From: Yersinia proxima
GTDB taxonomy: Bacteria > Pseudomonadota > Gammaproteobacteria > Enterobacterales > Enterobacteriaceae
Assembly: GCF_902170785.1 (NCBI RefSeq)
Contig: NZ_CABHYG010000004.1
Location: 620,001 to 684,000, forward strand
DNA length: 64,000 bases
Reading direction: 5' to 3'
The notes under the pieces were generated by a model. It did no database searches. It worked only from the letters and a program-made list of their open reading frames with translations, and was not told the DNA's origin. Of the stretch, positions 10,853-19,036 are shown piece after piece (positions within the stretch are counted from its first letter, which is position 1; every line of letters starts with the position of its first letter). The position numbers and the translations under genes are program-made.

Positions 10853-11572
10853 TTAGCGGCTAAAATTTAAGTTTTGCTGGCAAAATGAATCAATATTAAA
10901 AGATGAGTTATATTTATCATCTTTTCTGCTCTCTAATTCTAATTTATCAATTTCGCTCGTTATAGTGGATAAAAGGTCTAACTCAATAAGTTCTGGAGTT
11001 AATAATTCACTATTTAAGATATTACGAACATTTTTAAAATAGACATCACAGATATAAATACCTACACCTTCAAGTTGAGTTTTTCTGTCTGTTATTAAGT
11101 GAAATCTATAAGCCGCTACAGCTCTGGCTAAATCTGCAATGGTCAATGTCTCTGTATAACCCAAATTTGCCGATATGGTTATTGCCGTTGAAAACTCTTT
11201 TAGTGGTGATGACGCCGATATCATTGGATGCGTTCGCATACAGGCCACCAATTGGCTGGTATGCCCCCACAGAGCCGCCCACAGCCCTCCTGGGCCATAT
11301 TGGTACACTATCTCTATGTCATCAAAGAACATTTTGAGATCAGCTAAGGTCTTCTTTGTTATAGATTGATCGCCTTTAGCTATCGGATACCACTTCTTCG
11401 AAGTTGTTGTTTCAGGAATCTCTTTCCCATCGATTCTCATACTCTCAGTACGCAGATCAAACCATTTGGCGAATTGATTTGGATTGGTTGTATTAGTTCT
11501 TCGCATTAACTCTTGCATCAGAAAAGTAGTACGAACCTTATCCCTTTCGATTAACTCTTTTTTCGAAAACAT
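10853..11572 (-). CDS. Unrecognised 239-residue island protein
   Basis: No family recognised. The N-terminal third (about residues 20–85, ending KWYPIAKGDQSITKKTLADL) has the look of a divergent XRE-type helix-turn-helix; the middle has hydrophobic helices around LARAVAAYRFHLI and the C-terminus is charged. A short inverted repeat AGTGAGTTCACT (11575–11586) overlaps the region just before its ATG and could be an operator. It is transcribed away from the 76-residue gene to its right. Confidence 0.6.
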   Translation of the reverse strand: MFSKKELIERDKVRTTFLMQELMRRTNTTNPNQFAKWFDLRTESMRIDGKEIPETTTSKKWYPIAKGDQSITKKTLADLKMFFDDIEIVYQYGPGGLWAALWGHTSQLVACMRTHPMISASSPLKEFSTAITISANLGYTETLTIADLARAVAAYRFHLITDRKTQLEGVGIYICDVYFKNVRNILNSELLTPELIELDLLSTITSEIDKLELESRKDDKYNSSFNIDSFCQQNLNFSR

Positions 11573-11677
11573 ATAGTGAGTTCACTCATAAGGTGTAGGA
11601 ATTTTAAATAATACTACCATGCAAACTAACCAAGTCCAGATAATAATAAATCATCCAATGTTAATTGAGCCAAGTTT

Positions 11678-11908
11678 ATGAAAAGTAATTTCGATATATT
11701 GATTGAAACACATGGAGCAGTGATAACACTGGAGCAACTCGCGGCCATTTTAAGTAGAAAACCAGAAGGTCTAAGAATGGCGTTATTGCAACCCAAAGAG
11801 CCTTGGGCCAAGAAGTTAAATGACAAGAAATTTTATGTCGGTAGAAGAATGTATTTCCCAACAGAAACAGTTTCAGAGGTAATTTCAGGCGACTTTCTAT
11901 CACCATGA
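11678..11908 (+). CDS. Small predicted HTH protein upstream of the trb genes
   Basis: A 76-residue protein (LIETHGAVITLEQLAAILSR, then GRRMYFPTETVSEVISGDF) with an AlpA- or MerR-like helix-turn-helix pattern and a short winged end. Small proteins of this type occur next to conjugation genes in plasmids, but I do not recognise the family. It precedes the 11-bp repeat array that leads into trbJ, so it is a candidate for the protein that binds there. Confidence 0.6.
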   Translation: MKSNFDILIETHGAVITLEQLAAILSRKPEGLRMALLQPKEPWAKKLNDKKFYVGRRMYFPTETVSEVISGDFLSP

Positions 11909-11958
11909 AAAGTTAAATTACGATATATCGTTTGCTCATATTTATATCTTATTTAATT

Positions 11959-12046
11959 TTCTTGGATATATCTTGGATTAATCTTCATTTCATCTTGGTT
12001 CTATCTCGGTTTTATCTTGCTCGAATCTTGGTTTTATCTTGATTGA
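11959..12046 (+). repeat. Eight helically phased 11-bp repeats before trbJ
   Basis: Units start at 11959, 11970, 11981, 11992, 12003, 12014, 12025 and 12036, each beginning with ATCTTG or a one-base variant (TTCTTG, ATCTTC, ATCTCG), followed by five looser bases, often GTTTT. The strict 11-bp period puts every unit on the same face of the DNA. It ends about 190 bp before trbJ and is the likely operator or partition site of the trb operon. Confidence 0.85.
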
Positions 12047-12238
12047 GAAATATGTCTTGAAAACAAACTGGCAGATACGAGGGCAAGATAGGTGAAGTTA
12101 GCTAACCAGCAAGCTGGTTATCAATCTTCACTCTCCCTTATTCGCACCTTCGGCGCTCAACGGGGATCTTGCTCTGCGAGGCAAAAGTATTGGGCCTGTT
12201 ATCTCCCGACACATGCCCTCATCACAGCGGAGAAAAAT

Positions 12239-13018
12239 ATGCATTGCACTAAGTTAGCGATAGCAACCAAGTTCACATTGGCCATCTTCATGGCGTCAAC
12301 TGCCGTTTTCCCTGTTTCAGAGATTCAAGCGGCGGGTATCCCAGTGATGGATGCCACCAACCTCTCGCAAAACATCATGACCGCGATGGAAAGCGTGGCT
12401 CAAACACTAAAACAAATTGAGCAATATAAAACCCAATTACAGCAGTACGAAAACATGCTGCAAAACACCGCAGCACCTGCGGCATATATCTGGGATCAGG
12501 CCAACAGCACCATCAATCAACTGATGGGCGCAATTGATACTCTGAGTTACTACAAACAGCAGGTCGGCAACATTGATGCTTACTTGGCTAAATACCAGAA
12601 CATCAATTTTTACCGGACATCCCCCTGCTTCAGCAGCAATAGCTGCACACCCGAACAGATGCAAATCATGCTGAATTCGCAAACCTATGGCTCAGAAGCA
12701 CAAAAGAGGGCCAATGATGCGGTGCTTCGTGGTGTAGATCAGCAACAAACCGCCTTACAAAATGATGCACGCCAATTAGTCCACTTACAGCAACAAGCTC
12801 AGGGCGCGACTGGACAGATGGCTGCAATCCAGTACGCCAATCAGTTAGCCAGTGCCCAAACTAATCAATTACTGCAAATCAGGGGGCTGTTAGTCGCCCA
12901 ACAAAATGCTGATGCCACCCGTTCCGCAGTTATTACCGATAGGGAAGCCCAGCAAGCAGCAGCTTCCCTTCATCTACGCAGAGGCTCATTTAAGAAAAGC
13001 CCCCCTGGAAGCTGGTGA
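12239..13018 (+). CDS. trbJ: TrbJ-like P-type conjugation protein (VirB5-related)
   Basis: A 259-residue protein with a Sec signal peptide ending SEIQA and a mature part rich in coiled-coil helices (MESVAQTLKQIEQYKTQLQQ, QQTALQNDARQLVHLQQQAQ). TrbJ is a periplasmic/surface component of P-type secretion systems. The ATG at 12239 has GGAG six bases upstream; an in-frame start 147 bp earlier would add an unlikely leader. The C-terminus FKKSPPGSW is nearly repeated in the next gene product. First gene of a trbJ-trbK-trbL-unknown operon. Confidence 0.83.
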   Translation: MHCTKLAIATKFTLAIFMASTAVFPVSEIQAAGIPVMDATNLSQNIMTAMESVAQTLKQIEQYKTQLQQYENMLQNTAAPAAYIWDQANSTINQLMGAIDTLSYYKQQVGNIDAYLAKYQNINFYRTSPCFSSNSCTPEQMQIMLNSQTYGSEAQKRANDAVLRGVDQQQTALQNDARQLVHLQQQAQGATGQMAAIQYANQLASAQTNQLLQIRGLLVAQQNADATRSAVITDREAQQAAASLHLRRGSFKKSPPGSW

Positions 13019-13028
13019 GGACAACACG

Positions 13029-13208
13029 ATGATCATAAAAATCGGTTTTGCAGTTGCGATATTAGTCCTTAGCGGATGCGATAACTCAAAAAACAATCAG
13101 TCATGCAGTGTTGTGCGCCACATGGAGGACTCCCCCCAACGTCGGGAGCTAGCTTCCAAATGTCTTCGTAAGGGCGAATTCAAGAAAAGCCCTTCCCAAA
13201 GTTGGTAA
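13029..13208 (+). CDS. trbK: TrbK/Eex-like entry-exclusion lipoprotein
   Basis: A 59-residue protein with signal sequence and lipobox LVLSGC, two further cysteines and the tail LRKGEFKKSPSQSW. Small lipoproteins between trbJ and trbL are entry-exclusion factors in IncP-like systems. The ATG at 13029 is preceded by GAGG in the trbJ stop region. The tail is shared with TrbJ, hinting that both meet the same partner or were shaped by local duplication. Function is inferred from position and form. Confidence 0.75.
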   Translation: MIIKIGFAVAILVLSGCDNSKNNQSCSVVRHMEDSPQRRELASKCLRKGEFKKSPSQSW

Positions 13209-13221
13209 TGGAGCAAATAAA

Positions 13222-14622
13222 ATGAAAGTGAAAATATGTTCTAAATGGATGTTAGCGTTAGCCAGTTTCCTCATGTGGTATTCCGTTAACGCCACAGCAG
13301 CAATTGATAACTCAGGGATAATGAATACGGTATTAGACCGCTTTCAGAGCGCCGCCAGTGGTTGGGGGGCTGTCATGGTTCAATACGCTTCATGGTTATT
13401 CTGGGAAATGGCTTTATTAAGTATGGTTTGGACTTTTGGCATGATGGCATTAAGAAAAGCAGATATTCAGGAGTTCTTCGCAGAAGCATTACGTTTTCTG
13501 TCTGCCACTGGCTTCTTTTTCTGGATATTGGTTAATGCCCCTTCAATAGCAATGTCGATCATTAAATCGACTCAAATGATCGGAGCTGAAGCCGCTGGCT
13601 TAGGTAGCCAACTACAGCCCTACGATATTGTTGATATGGGGTTTGATATTCTCTTTCGTGCGTTTGATCAGTCAACTTTTTGGGCACCAGTCGATGCAAC
13701 CTGCGCCATTCTTTTCTCGCTAGCGACATTACTGATTTTAACGCTAATAGGTGTACAAATGCTGCTACTGCTCGTGACCAGTTGGATACTTGCATACGCC
13801 GGTATTTTTCTACTGGGTTTCGGTGGTAGTCGGTGGACATCAGACATCGCAATTAACTACTACAAAACAGTAGTGGGAGTCGGAATACAGCTAATGATGA
13901 TGATTTTGCTGGTTGGTATTGGCAAAACATTTCTGGATGAATATTACTCAAAGTTGAGTGATACCATCAGTTTGAAAGAAATGGCTGTAATGCTAGTTGT
14001 CACAGTCATTTTATATGCTCTCATCAACAAAATTCCAACGCTACTGGCAGGTATAGTCGGCTCTGGGTCGATACAAAGTGGTATCGGCACTTTTGGGGCT
14101 GGGGCTGTAATGGGTGCTGCAAGCATGGCCGGTACCGCAGTTGCTACAGCTGCATCAGGAGCAATATCGGCAGCAACCAGTGCCGCAGGTGGCACATCAG
14201 CGCTTCAGGCAGCATTTGAATCAGCGCAACAAAGCATTGACGCTGGTAGTAGCCCAAGTGGTGAAGGACGTAGCTCGTCAGGAGGTGACTTTTCAGAAGC
14301 AATGGGAAGAGCAGGAGGTTTTGCTAAATCTATGGGGTCTAATCTAGCTGATGCGGCTCGTGATACCATGCAAGAGAAAGCCAGTTCAATAAGAGATTCA
14401 GTGCAGCATGAAGTTTCAGGAACCACTGGCGGTAAAATTGCTTCTTCTATTCGTGAAAGCACGCAATCAAGAATGAATGCTGGAACATCTCAAGATACTT
14501 TCGAGAATGACAGCCTTGGTGCGGGGAAAAGCACTGCGACTGAACGCCCCAATGTAGAAAGCCTTAGTGAACAAGAAATGATCGATAACTTCGTTAATAA
14601 AACGCCAAGGGATGATAGCTAA
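13222..14622 (+). CDS. trbL: TrbL-like inner-membrane conjugation protein (VirB6-related)
   Basis: A 466-residue polytopic protein with a signal-like first helix (ends ATAAID), six or so further membrane segments between about residues 45 and 290, and a soluble Ala/Gly/Ser-rich C-terminal tail. The central stretch ILTLIGVQMLLLLVTSWILA and GFGGSRWTSDIAINYY is typical TrbL. TrbL forms part of the inner-membrane channel and in related systems is the target of exclusion. The start follows GGAG, and the stop overlaps the next start (TAATG). Confidence 0.88.
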   Translation: MKVKICSKWMLALASFLMWYSVNATAAIDNSGIMNTVLDRFQSAASGWGAVMVQYASWLFWEMALLSMVWTFGMMALRKADIQEFFAEALRFLSATGFFFWILVNAPSIAMSIIKSTQMIGAEAAGLGSQLQPYDIVDMGFDILFRAFDQSTFWAPVDATCAILFSLATLLILTLIGVQMLLLLVTSWILAYAGIFLLGFGGSRWTSDIAINYYKTVVGVGIQLMMMILLVGIGKTFLDEYYSKLSDTISLKEMAVMLVVTVILYALINKIPTLLAGIVGSGSIQSGIGTFGAGAVMGAASMAGTAVATAASGAISAATSAAGGTSALQAAFESAQQSIDAGSSPSGEGRSSSGGDFSEAMGRAGGFAKSMGSNLADAARDTMQEKASSIRDSVQHEVSGTTGGKIASSIRESTQSRMNAGTSQDTFENDSLGAGKSTATERPNVESLSEQEMIDNFVNKTPRDDS

Positions 14623-14858
14623 TGGACAATTCACAACCAATCAAGCAGGTTGAAAATTTCATACCCTTTTTAAATGAGTTAATAACAATTATCGCTACAC
14701 CAGCTGAAAATACTCAGCCACAAAGCCAAGCCATAGCTTTTGCAGACCTACTGGTTGATATCAGTGTTATGTTGCACTGCCACCTTAGCGGTGGCCCTGT
14801 GATATCAGCACTACAAATTGACGCGCTAAAAGCTGATGCCAGGAAAATTATAAGATAG
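14622..14858 (+). CDS. Small unrecognised protein at the end of the trb operon
   Basis: A 78-residue acidic-to-neutral protein with no signal peptide or membrane helix; MLHCHLSGGPVISALQIDAL is its most structured part. It overlaps the trbL stop by one base, so it is translationally coupled, and a terminator follows 27 bp later. I do not recognise the family. Confidence 0.6.
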   Translation: MDNSQPIKQVENFIPFLNELITIIATPAENTQPQSQAIAFADLLVDISVMLHCHLSGGPVISALQIDALKADARKIIR

Positions 14859-14884
14859 CCGAGTAAAAAGATTATTCAGCAAAT

Positions 14885-14915
14885 CCAGCGTAGCAATCAG
14901 ACGCTGGTTTTTTTA
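14885..14915 (+). terminator. Terminator of the trb operon
   Basis: CCAGCG (14885–14890) pairs with CGCTGG (14902–14907) and is followed by seven T. Its right arm lies inside the end of the converging HigA-like gene. Confidence 0.75.
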
Positions 14916-15166
14916 TTTCGTAATACCCACCGCTCATGATTATCCTGGACGTTAAACCAAAACTCGGGATTAGTATCGAAGAATGCTGCTAGCAGAGATA
15001 TTTCCTTAGCATTTATCCGATCAGTTCCTTCACAGATCGCCCTAACCCGCTCAATAGAAAGCCCAAGCTCTTCCGCAAGCATAGGCTGACTAATATTGGC
15101 TGGATTAATAAACTCCTCAACCAGCATGACAGCTACAGTTGTAGGCTCTCGTGAAATAGTATCCAT
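14897..15166 (-). CDS. HigA-like XRE antitoxin/regulator without a HigB
   Basis: An 89-residue protein of the HigA type: FINPANISQPMLAEELGLSI followed by ERVRAICEGTDRINAKEISL is the helix-turn-helix, and FFDTNPEFWFNVQDNHE is the conserved HigA segment. The ATG has AGGAG five bases upstream. In higBA loci the toxin gene lies directly upstream; here that place is taken by the promoter region and a divergent 58-codon gene, so the toxin is missing or replaced. It may also be a stand-alone regulator. Confidence 0.78.
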   Translation of the reverse strand: MDTISREPTTVAVMLVEEFINPANISQPMLAEELGLSIERVRAICEGTDRINAKEISLLAAFFDTNPEFWFNVQDNHERWVLRNKKTSV

Positions 15167-15239
15167 ATCACTCCTATCGGCTTGTATTTATACTAAACAG
15201 TGCTAGGTTAGTATCTATTAACCTTCAGGGGAGAAGAAT

Positions 15240-15416
15240 ATGGCAAAGTCTATTATCGACCTAATTGGTAGAGAAGAAGCCAACAGGCTGATGGCCGCAG
15301 CTGTAGCCAAAGCAGCTCAAGAGAATAGAGATCTTGGATTGCCGGAACCAGTGAAGGTTAATGGGGTGTGGGTTAAATCATTTACGCAAAAAGAGCCATT
15401 AATAAACAAAAAATAA
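15240..15416 (+). CDS. Short 58-residue protein divergent from the HigA-like gene
   Basis: An open frame of 58 codons starting MAKSIIDLIGREEANRLM and containing the compact motif LGLPEPVKVNGVWVKSF. It has a strong ribosome-binding site (GGGGAGAAG, seven bases from ATG). The Gly-Leu-Pro…Asn-Gly-Val-Trp-Val pattern suggests a small folded protein. It shares a 73-bp divergent promoter region with the HigA-like gene, so the two may be functionally linked. Family not recognised. Confidence 0.6.
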   Translation: MAKSIIDLIGREEANRLMAAAVAKAAQENRDLGLPEPVKVNGVWVKSFTQKEPLINKK

Positions 15417-15505
15417 ACGCGTTGTATGTCATCTTTAAAAATATGTTTTATCTTTGTCTGAACCTATCTAGCTTAAGCCATTTTAGCCGTAAAAACTCTT
15501 TGACT

Positions 15506-15521
15506 CACATAAATTTATGTG
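15506..15521. promoter_or_regulatory. Perfect 16-bp palindrome before the controller-like gene
   Basis: CACATAAATTTATGTG is a perfect inverted repeat directly after a TTGACT (15500–15505) that could be a -35 box, and 54 bp before the HTH gene. This is where a C-box operator would be expected. A second promoter element TATAAT lies at 15551–15556. Confidence 0.6.
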
Positions 15522-15574
15522 TAAAAATCGCATAAATCCAACCCTATGTCTATAATTTATTTTAGGGAACAACA

Positions 15575-15880
15575 ATGACCTACGAAAAATTTATTGAAGA
15601 ACTAGATAAAGCGGGTCTTAGTGTTAGAGCTTTCGCAGACCTCATTGGCATGAATAGAAATTCAGTTTCTAACTATGCAAGTAGTGGTGTAGTTCCACAT
15701 CACTTAGCTTTGATTGCTGTATTATTAAGCGAAATGAAAGCCGAGAGAATTGATTTTTCAGCAGTCATTCATAAAGTTAGCACTACACGCAAAAAACCGC
15801 GAGGTAAAGCACAGCACGGTCGTTTTGGTGGGAAAGATATAGCCTTAAATGGAAATAATTCGAGGGTAACTCCTATATGA
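15575..15880 (+). CDS. XRE-family regulator, controller-like
   Basis: A 101-residue protein with an N-terminal helix-turn-helix (EELDKAGLSVRAFADLIGMN followed by RNSVSNYASSGVVP) and a basic C-terminus (TTRKKPRGKAQHGRFGGKD). It lies 78 bp before the methyltransferase gene, as C proteins of restriction-modification systems do, and a perfect palindrome precedes it. It probably times expression of the methyltransferase and the genes behind it. The start follows TTAGGG. Confidence 0.75.
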   Translation: MTYEKFIEELDKAGLSVRAFADLIGMNRNSVSNYASSGVVPHHLALIAVLLSEMKAERIDFSAVIHKVSTTRKKPRGKAQHGRFGGKDIALNGNNSRVTPI

Positions 15881-15958
15881 TAATTAGTTTTCAAAAGTAA
15901 ATACTTTCATATCTATACACAATGTGTTTTAGCTTAAAAAATGAAGATATCATAAATA

Positions 15959-17317
15959 ATGACAAATATTAAAAAAACAAATAAGAATATTTACAACAAG
16001 AAAATAAATTCATTTTTTTCCGGTATTGGTGGGTTTGATCTAGCATTTGAAAAAAATGGTTTTGTTCCAACATTTTTTTGTGAAAATAATGCTTTTTGTC
16101 GAAATGTTTTAGAAAAAAACTGGCAAGGCATTAAAATATCTAAAGATATTAGCCAATTAAATGTTAGTGAAATCCCTGAGGCGGGCATATGGACCGCTGG
16201 TTTTCCTTGCCAAGACCTATCGCTTGCAAGAACTCCACATGGAACTAGGAATGGCTTAAAAGGTAGCCAGTCAGGGTTGTTTTTTACATTTTTAGATTTA
16301 GTTTCACAGCATCTTCCTCAAGTCGTTCTATTAGAAAATGTTGCTGGATTGCTTAACTCCCATAAAGGTGCTGATTTCAATACTCTCATAAAATCACTTA
16401 CTAGATTAGGTTATGCCGTTGCATGGAGAGTATTAAATGCCCGTTATTTTGGTGCTCCGCAATCTAGACCAAGAGTTTTTATTTGTGCTTGGAAAGGATC
16501 ACCATCAAATGCGATAGAAACATTATTTGAAAATGAAATAGTGCCAATACCTAAGCAAGAAAGAAAAGGATTCTTAACTGAATCTAAATGTCCTGTATCA
16601 GGCATATCCGTGGCACAACTTTCTTACTGTATTTCAGCTACTTCTGGCCGTCATACAGGGCTAGACTGGGCAAGGACTTATGTTACATACCCAAGAGCAG
16701 TACGTAGATTAACTCCCTTGGAATGCGAACGTTTACAGGGTTTCCCCGATAACTGGACAATACCTAATATTAATGGTGTTACTTCAATGCGCAGCTTTGA
16801 AAGTAACCGATATCATGCTATAGGTAATGCAGTTTGTGTTCCTGTTGTTGAATGGATCGCAAAGCGGATTTCAAAAATACTTGATAACAAAAGCTCTCAG
16901 CTCAAAAATATTGATGAAAACTGCATAGAAGAACATTTAAAAAGTTTAGTTGGTACGCATATATCAGCACAAAATGAAATTAGAAATTTTTCAGATAAAG
17001 AAATTGATCTTAAATGGAAGTCAGGTGGTCTTGCATTCGGTGATTTTTTTGCCACAATGCCAGTATCATCAGCGCCCCAAAAGGCTATTACATCCATGCT
17101 AATTGACGTGATAGATAAAAATATCACAGATGATATTTATTTCTTAAGTCCCAATGCCATACAAGGTATTCTAAGGCGAGTCGATAAACTCGGAAGAAAT
17201 CTATTTCCTCCATTAGATTCAGTATTAAGAAAAATTTATCAGCAGCATAATACGGATAGTGAAAAATTTATCAGATCCGAGACAACAGTTACACCTATTA
17301 AACAAATAGCCATATAG
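15959..17317 (+). CDS. DNA (cytosine-5) methyltransferase
   Basis: A 452-residue C5-methyltransferase with motifs in normal order: I FFSGIGGFDLAF, IV with catalytic Cys GFPCQDLSLA, VI LLENVAGLL, VIII APQSRPRVFI, IX RRLTPLECERLQGFPDNWT and X YHAIGNAVCVPVVEWIA. A further ~130 residues include the GGLAFGDFF and LSPNAIQGILRRVDKLGR segments seen in many bacterial members. Target sequence unknown. AT-rich compared with the chromosome. It begins the defence cassette, and the next gene starts 11 bp after its stop. Confidence 0.93.
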   Translation: MTNIKKTNKNIYNKKINSFFSGIGGFDLAFEKNGFVPTFFCENNAFCRNVLEKNWQGIKISKDISQLNVSEIPEAGIWTAGFPCQDLSLARTPHGTRNGLKGSQSGLFFTFLDLVSQHLPQVVLLENVAGLLNSHKGADFNTLIKSLTRLGYAVAWRVLNARYFGAPQSRPRVFICAWKGSPSNAIETLFENEIVPIPKQERKGFLTESKCPVSGISVAQLSYCISATSGRHTGLDWARTYVTYPRAVRRLTPLECERLQGFPDNWTIPNINGVTSMRSFESNRYHAIGNAVCVPVVEWIAKRISKILDNKSSQLKNIDENCIEEHLKSLVGTHISAQNEIRNFSDKEIDLKWKSGGLAFGDFFATMPVSSAPQKAITSMLIDVIDKNITDDIYFLSPNAIQGILRRVDKLGRNLFPPLDSVLRKIYQQHNTDSEKFIRSETTVTPIKQIAI

Positions 17318-17328
17318 AAGCCTAAACC

Positions 17329-19035
17329 GTGACTAATTACTTTATAATGAGACTAGGTATTGATAGCGAAGATGTCATCAAAAAAATTGATGCATGTCAC
17401 AGCTATTCTTCACTGCCATTCTATATTTCGGTGAAATGTAAGCAAGTACCTAAGGATATCGGACTAAACGATATTTCTATCATTTGGCTTGGAACTAATA
17501 ACAAGAAAGGGGGAAAAACTCCTTGGACTCAAGGTATTAGGGCTCTAGGTAAGATTTTAGACATTTCTGGAGGCGTGGAATATAGTGATACGAAAACAGT
17601 TCATGTAGAAATTGGAGTAACACTGCCTCGTTCAATTACAAAAATGGATATCGTTACACAACAAAGCAAGTTATATTCAGAAATTGCGGCCATGCCAGTC
17701 TTAGGTGTTAATAATTACAGTAGCCAAGTGATTCAAAAAATAAATTCACTTGATGAAAGTCAAAGTATTTCCTCATTATTTTCTGCACTTGAAGATATAT
17801 CTCCAGGTTTCAAATCGGCGGCGTTAGATTTTGAACCAAGACTTTATGATAATTTTATAAATCCTTCTCATCTGAAATATAAAATGATGCATTCTGAAAT
17901 AGATGCAGATGGTTTAGAGCCGGATGGGGATAGAGATTCTGATACTCATATTGAGGTACCATTTAATCCTAGTAAGATTGATATTATTGCAAAGGCAATG
18001 ACTATTAGTTCATTAGAAGACAGGTTAGAAAATTATGAACTAGACTTAACACCAGATTTCCAGAGGCAAGCCAATATCTGGGATAATAAGAGAAAATCTA
18101 GACTAATAGAATCAATTCTATTAAACATTCCTTTGCCATCATTCTATTTTAGTGAAGATAGAAATGGAGGATACGCAGTTGTTGATGGCTTACAACGGTT
18201 GTGTGCTATATTCCATTTCAAAAATGTGAAAATATTGAATTTTGCTACTGGTACAGAATACCCTCCCCTAAAGCTAGTCGGGTTACAATATCTTAAAGAT
18301 ATTGAAGAATGCACCTTCCAAGAACTTGATAGAAAATTCCAGAGAAGAATTTCAGAACTAGAAATTTCTACAAATATAATTCGAGCTAACACTCCCGCAG
18401 CTGTTAAATTTAATGTTTTCGCTAGATTAAACCAGGGCGGAATGCCACTAAATGCTCAAGAAATAAGGAATGCCATATTCCCTGGACATTGGAGAGATAT
18501 ATTAAGAAATCTTGCTGATAGTAAAGAATTTAGAACAGCTACAGAAGATAAAATACAAAGACTCAGACAGCAAGATATGGAATTAGTACTCAGATTTATT
18601 TGTCTTTGGCAATTAGATGCACCTTACAATAGGCCAAGTGGTCAAACTTTAGATGAGTTCCTTAACTATACTGTCGAAAAAATATTAAGCCAATGGGATG
18701 ATAGTCAGTGGGAAGAGGCTAGGAATGCTTTTTTTCATGCTATTGATGCTACATATAAAGTTTTTGGAAAACATTCATTCCGAAAAAGTATTGGGGATCA
18801 ACAACGAAAACCAATAAACAGAGGACTATTTGAAGCAGAATTAATAGTATTTGGTTCTCTTAACGAAAAAAATCTATCAAAAATAATATCTAACAAAGTA
18901 TTTTTTGAAAAATACTTTAAGGAAGCTCTTGATTTTGATACTGCTTTCGTACAATCCTTGCTTTATGGAACGGGTTCAGCTGAATCTTCAAATGCTAGGA
19001 TCAATGCTTTAAAACGAATTTGCAACGAGGTTTAA
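17329..19035 (+). CDS. DUF262 (ParB/GmrS-like) protein with a large N-terminal extension
   Basis: A 568-residue protein. From about residue 225 it is a DUF262 domain: LDLTPDFQRQANIWDNKRKS, LIESILLNIPLPSFYF and VVDGLQRL, in which the usual DGQQR becomes DGLQR. DUF262 domains bind nucleotides and act in GmrSD, SspE and BREX-associated restriction. The first ~200 residues (including IIWLGTNNKKGGKTPWTQG) do not match anything I know and may recognise DNA or regulate. GTG start at 17329, with an in-frame ATG at 17347. Its stop is one base before the ATPase gene. Confidence 0.82.
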   Translation: MTNYFIMRLGIDSEDVIKKIDACHSYSSLPFYISVKCKQVPKDIGLNDISIIWLGTNNKKGGKTPWTQGIRALGKILDISGGVEYSDTKTVHVEIGVTLPRSITKMDIVTQQSKLYSEIAAMPVLGVNNYSSQVIQKINSLDESQSISSLFSALEDISPGFKSAALDFEPRLYDNFINPSHLKYKMMHSEIDADGLEPDGDRDSDTHIEVPFNPSKIDIIAKAMTISSLEDRLENYELDLTPDFQRQANIWDNKRKSRLIESILLNIPLPSFYFSEDRNGGYAVVDGLQRLCAIFHFKNVKILNFATGTEYPPLKLVGLQYLKDIEECTFQELDRKFQRRISELEISTNIIRANTPAAVKFNVFARLNQGGMPLNAQEIRNAIFPGHWRDILRNLADSKEFRTATEDKIQRLRQQDMELVLRFICLWQLDAPYNRPSGQTLDEFLNYTVEKILSQWDDSQWEEARNAFFHAIDATYKVFGKHSFRKSIGDQQRKPINRGLFEAELIVFGSLNEKNLSKIISNKVFFEKYFKEALDFDTAFVQSLLYGTGSAESSNARINALKRICNEV

Positions 19036-19036
19036 A

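Noticed and set aside
11946-11952. Ninth unit of the 11-bp array (ATCTTAT)
   Set aside because: It is two bases out of phase with the other units and so was not counted.
12092-12238. Longer TrbJ start
   Set aside because: It would put a 49-residue basic leader before a typical signal peptide; the ATG at 12239 has GGAG upstream.
14897-15240. Complete higBA toxin–antitoxin module
   Set aside because: No toxin frame lies upstream of the HigA-like gene on its strand.
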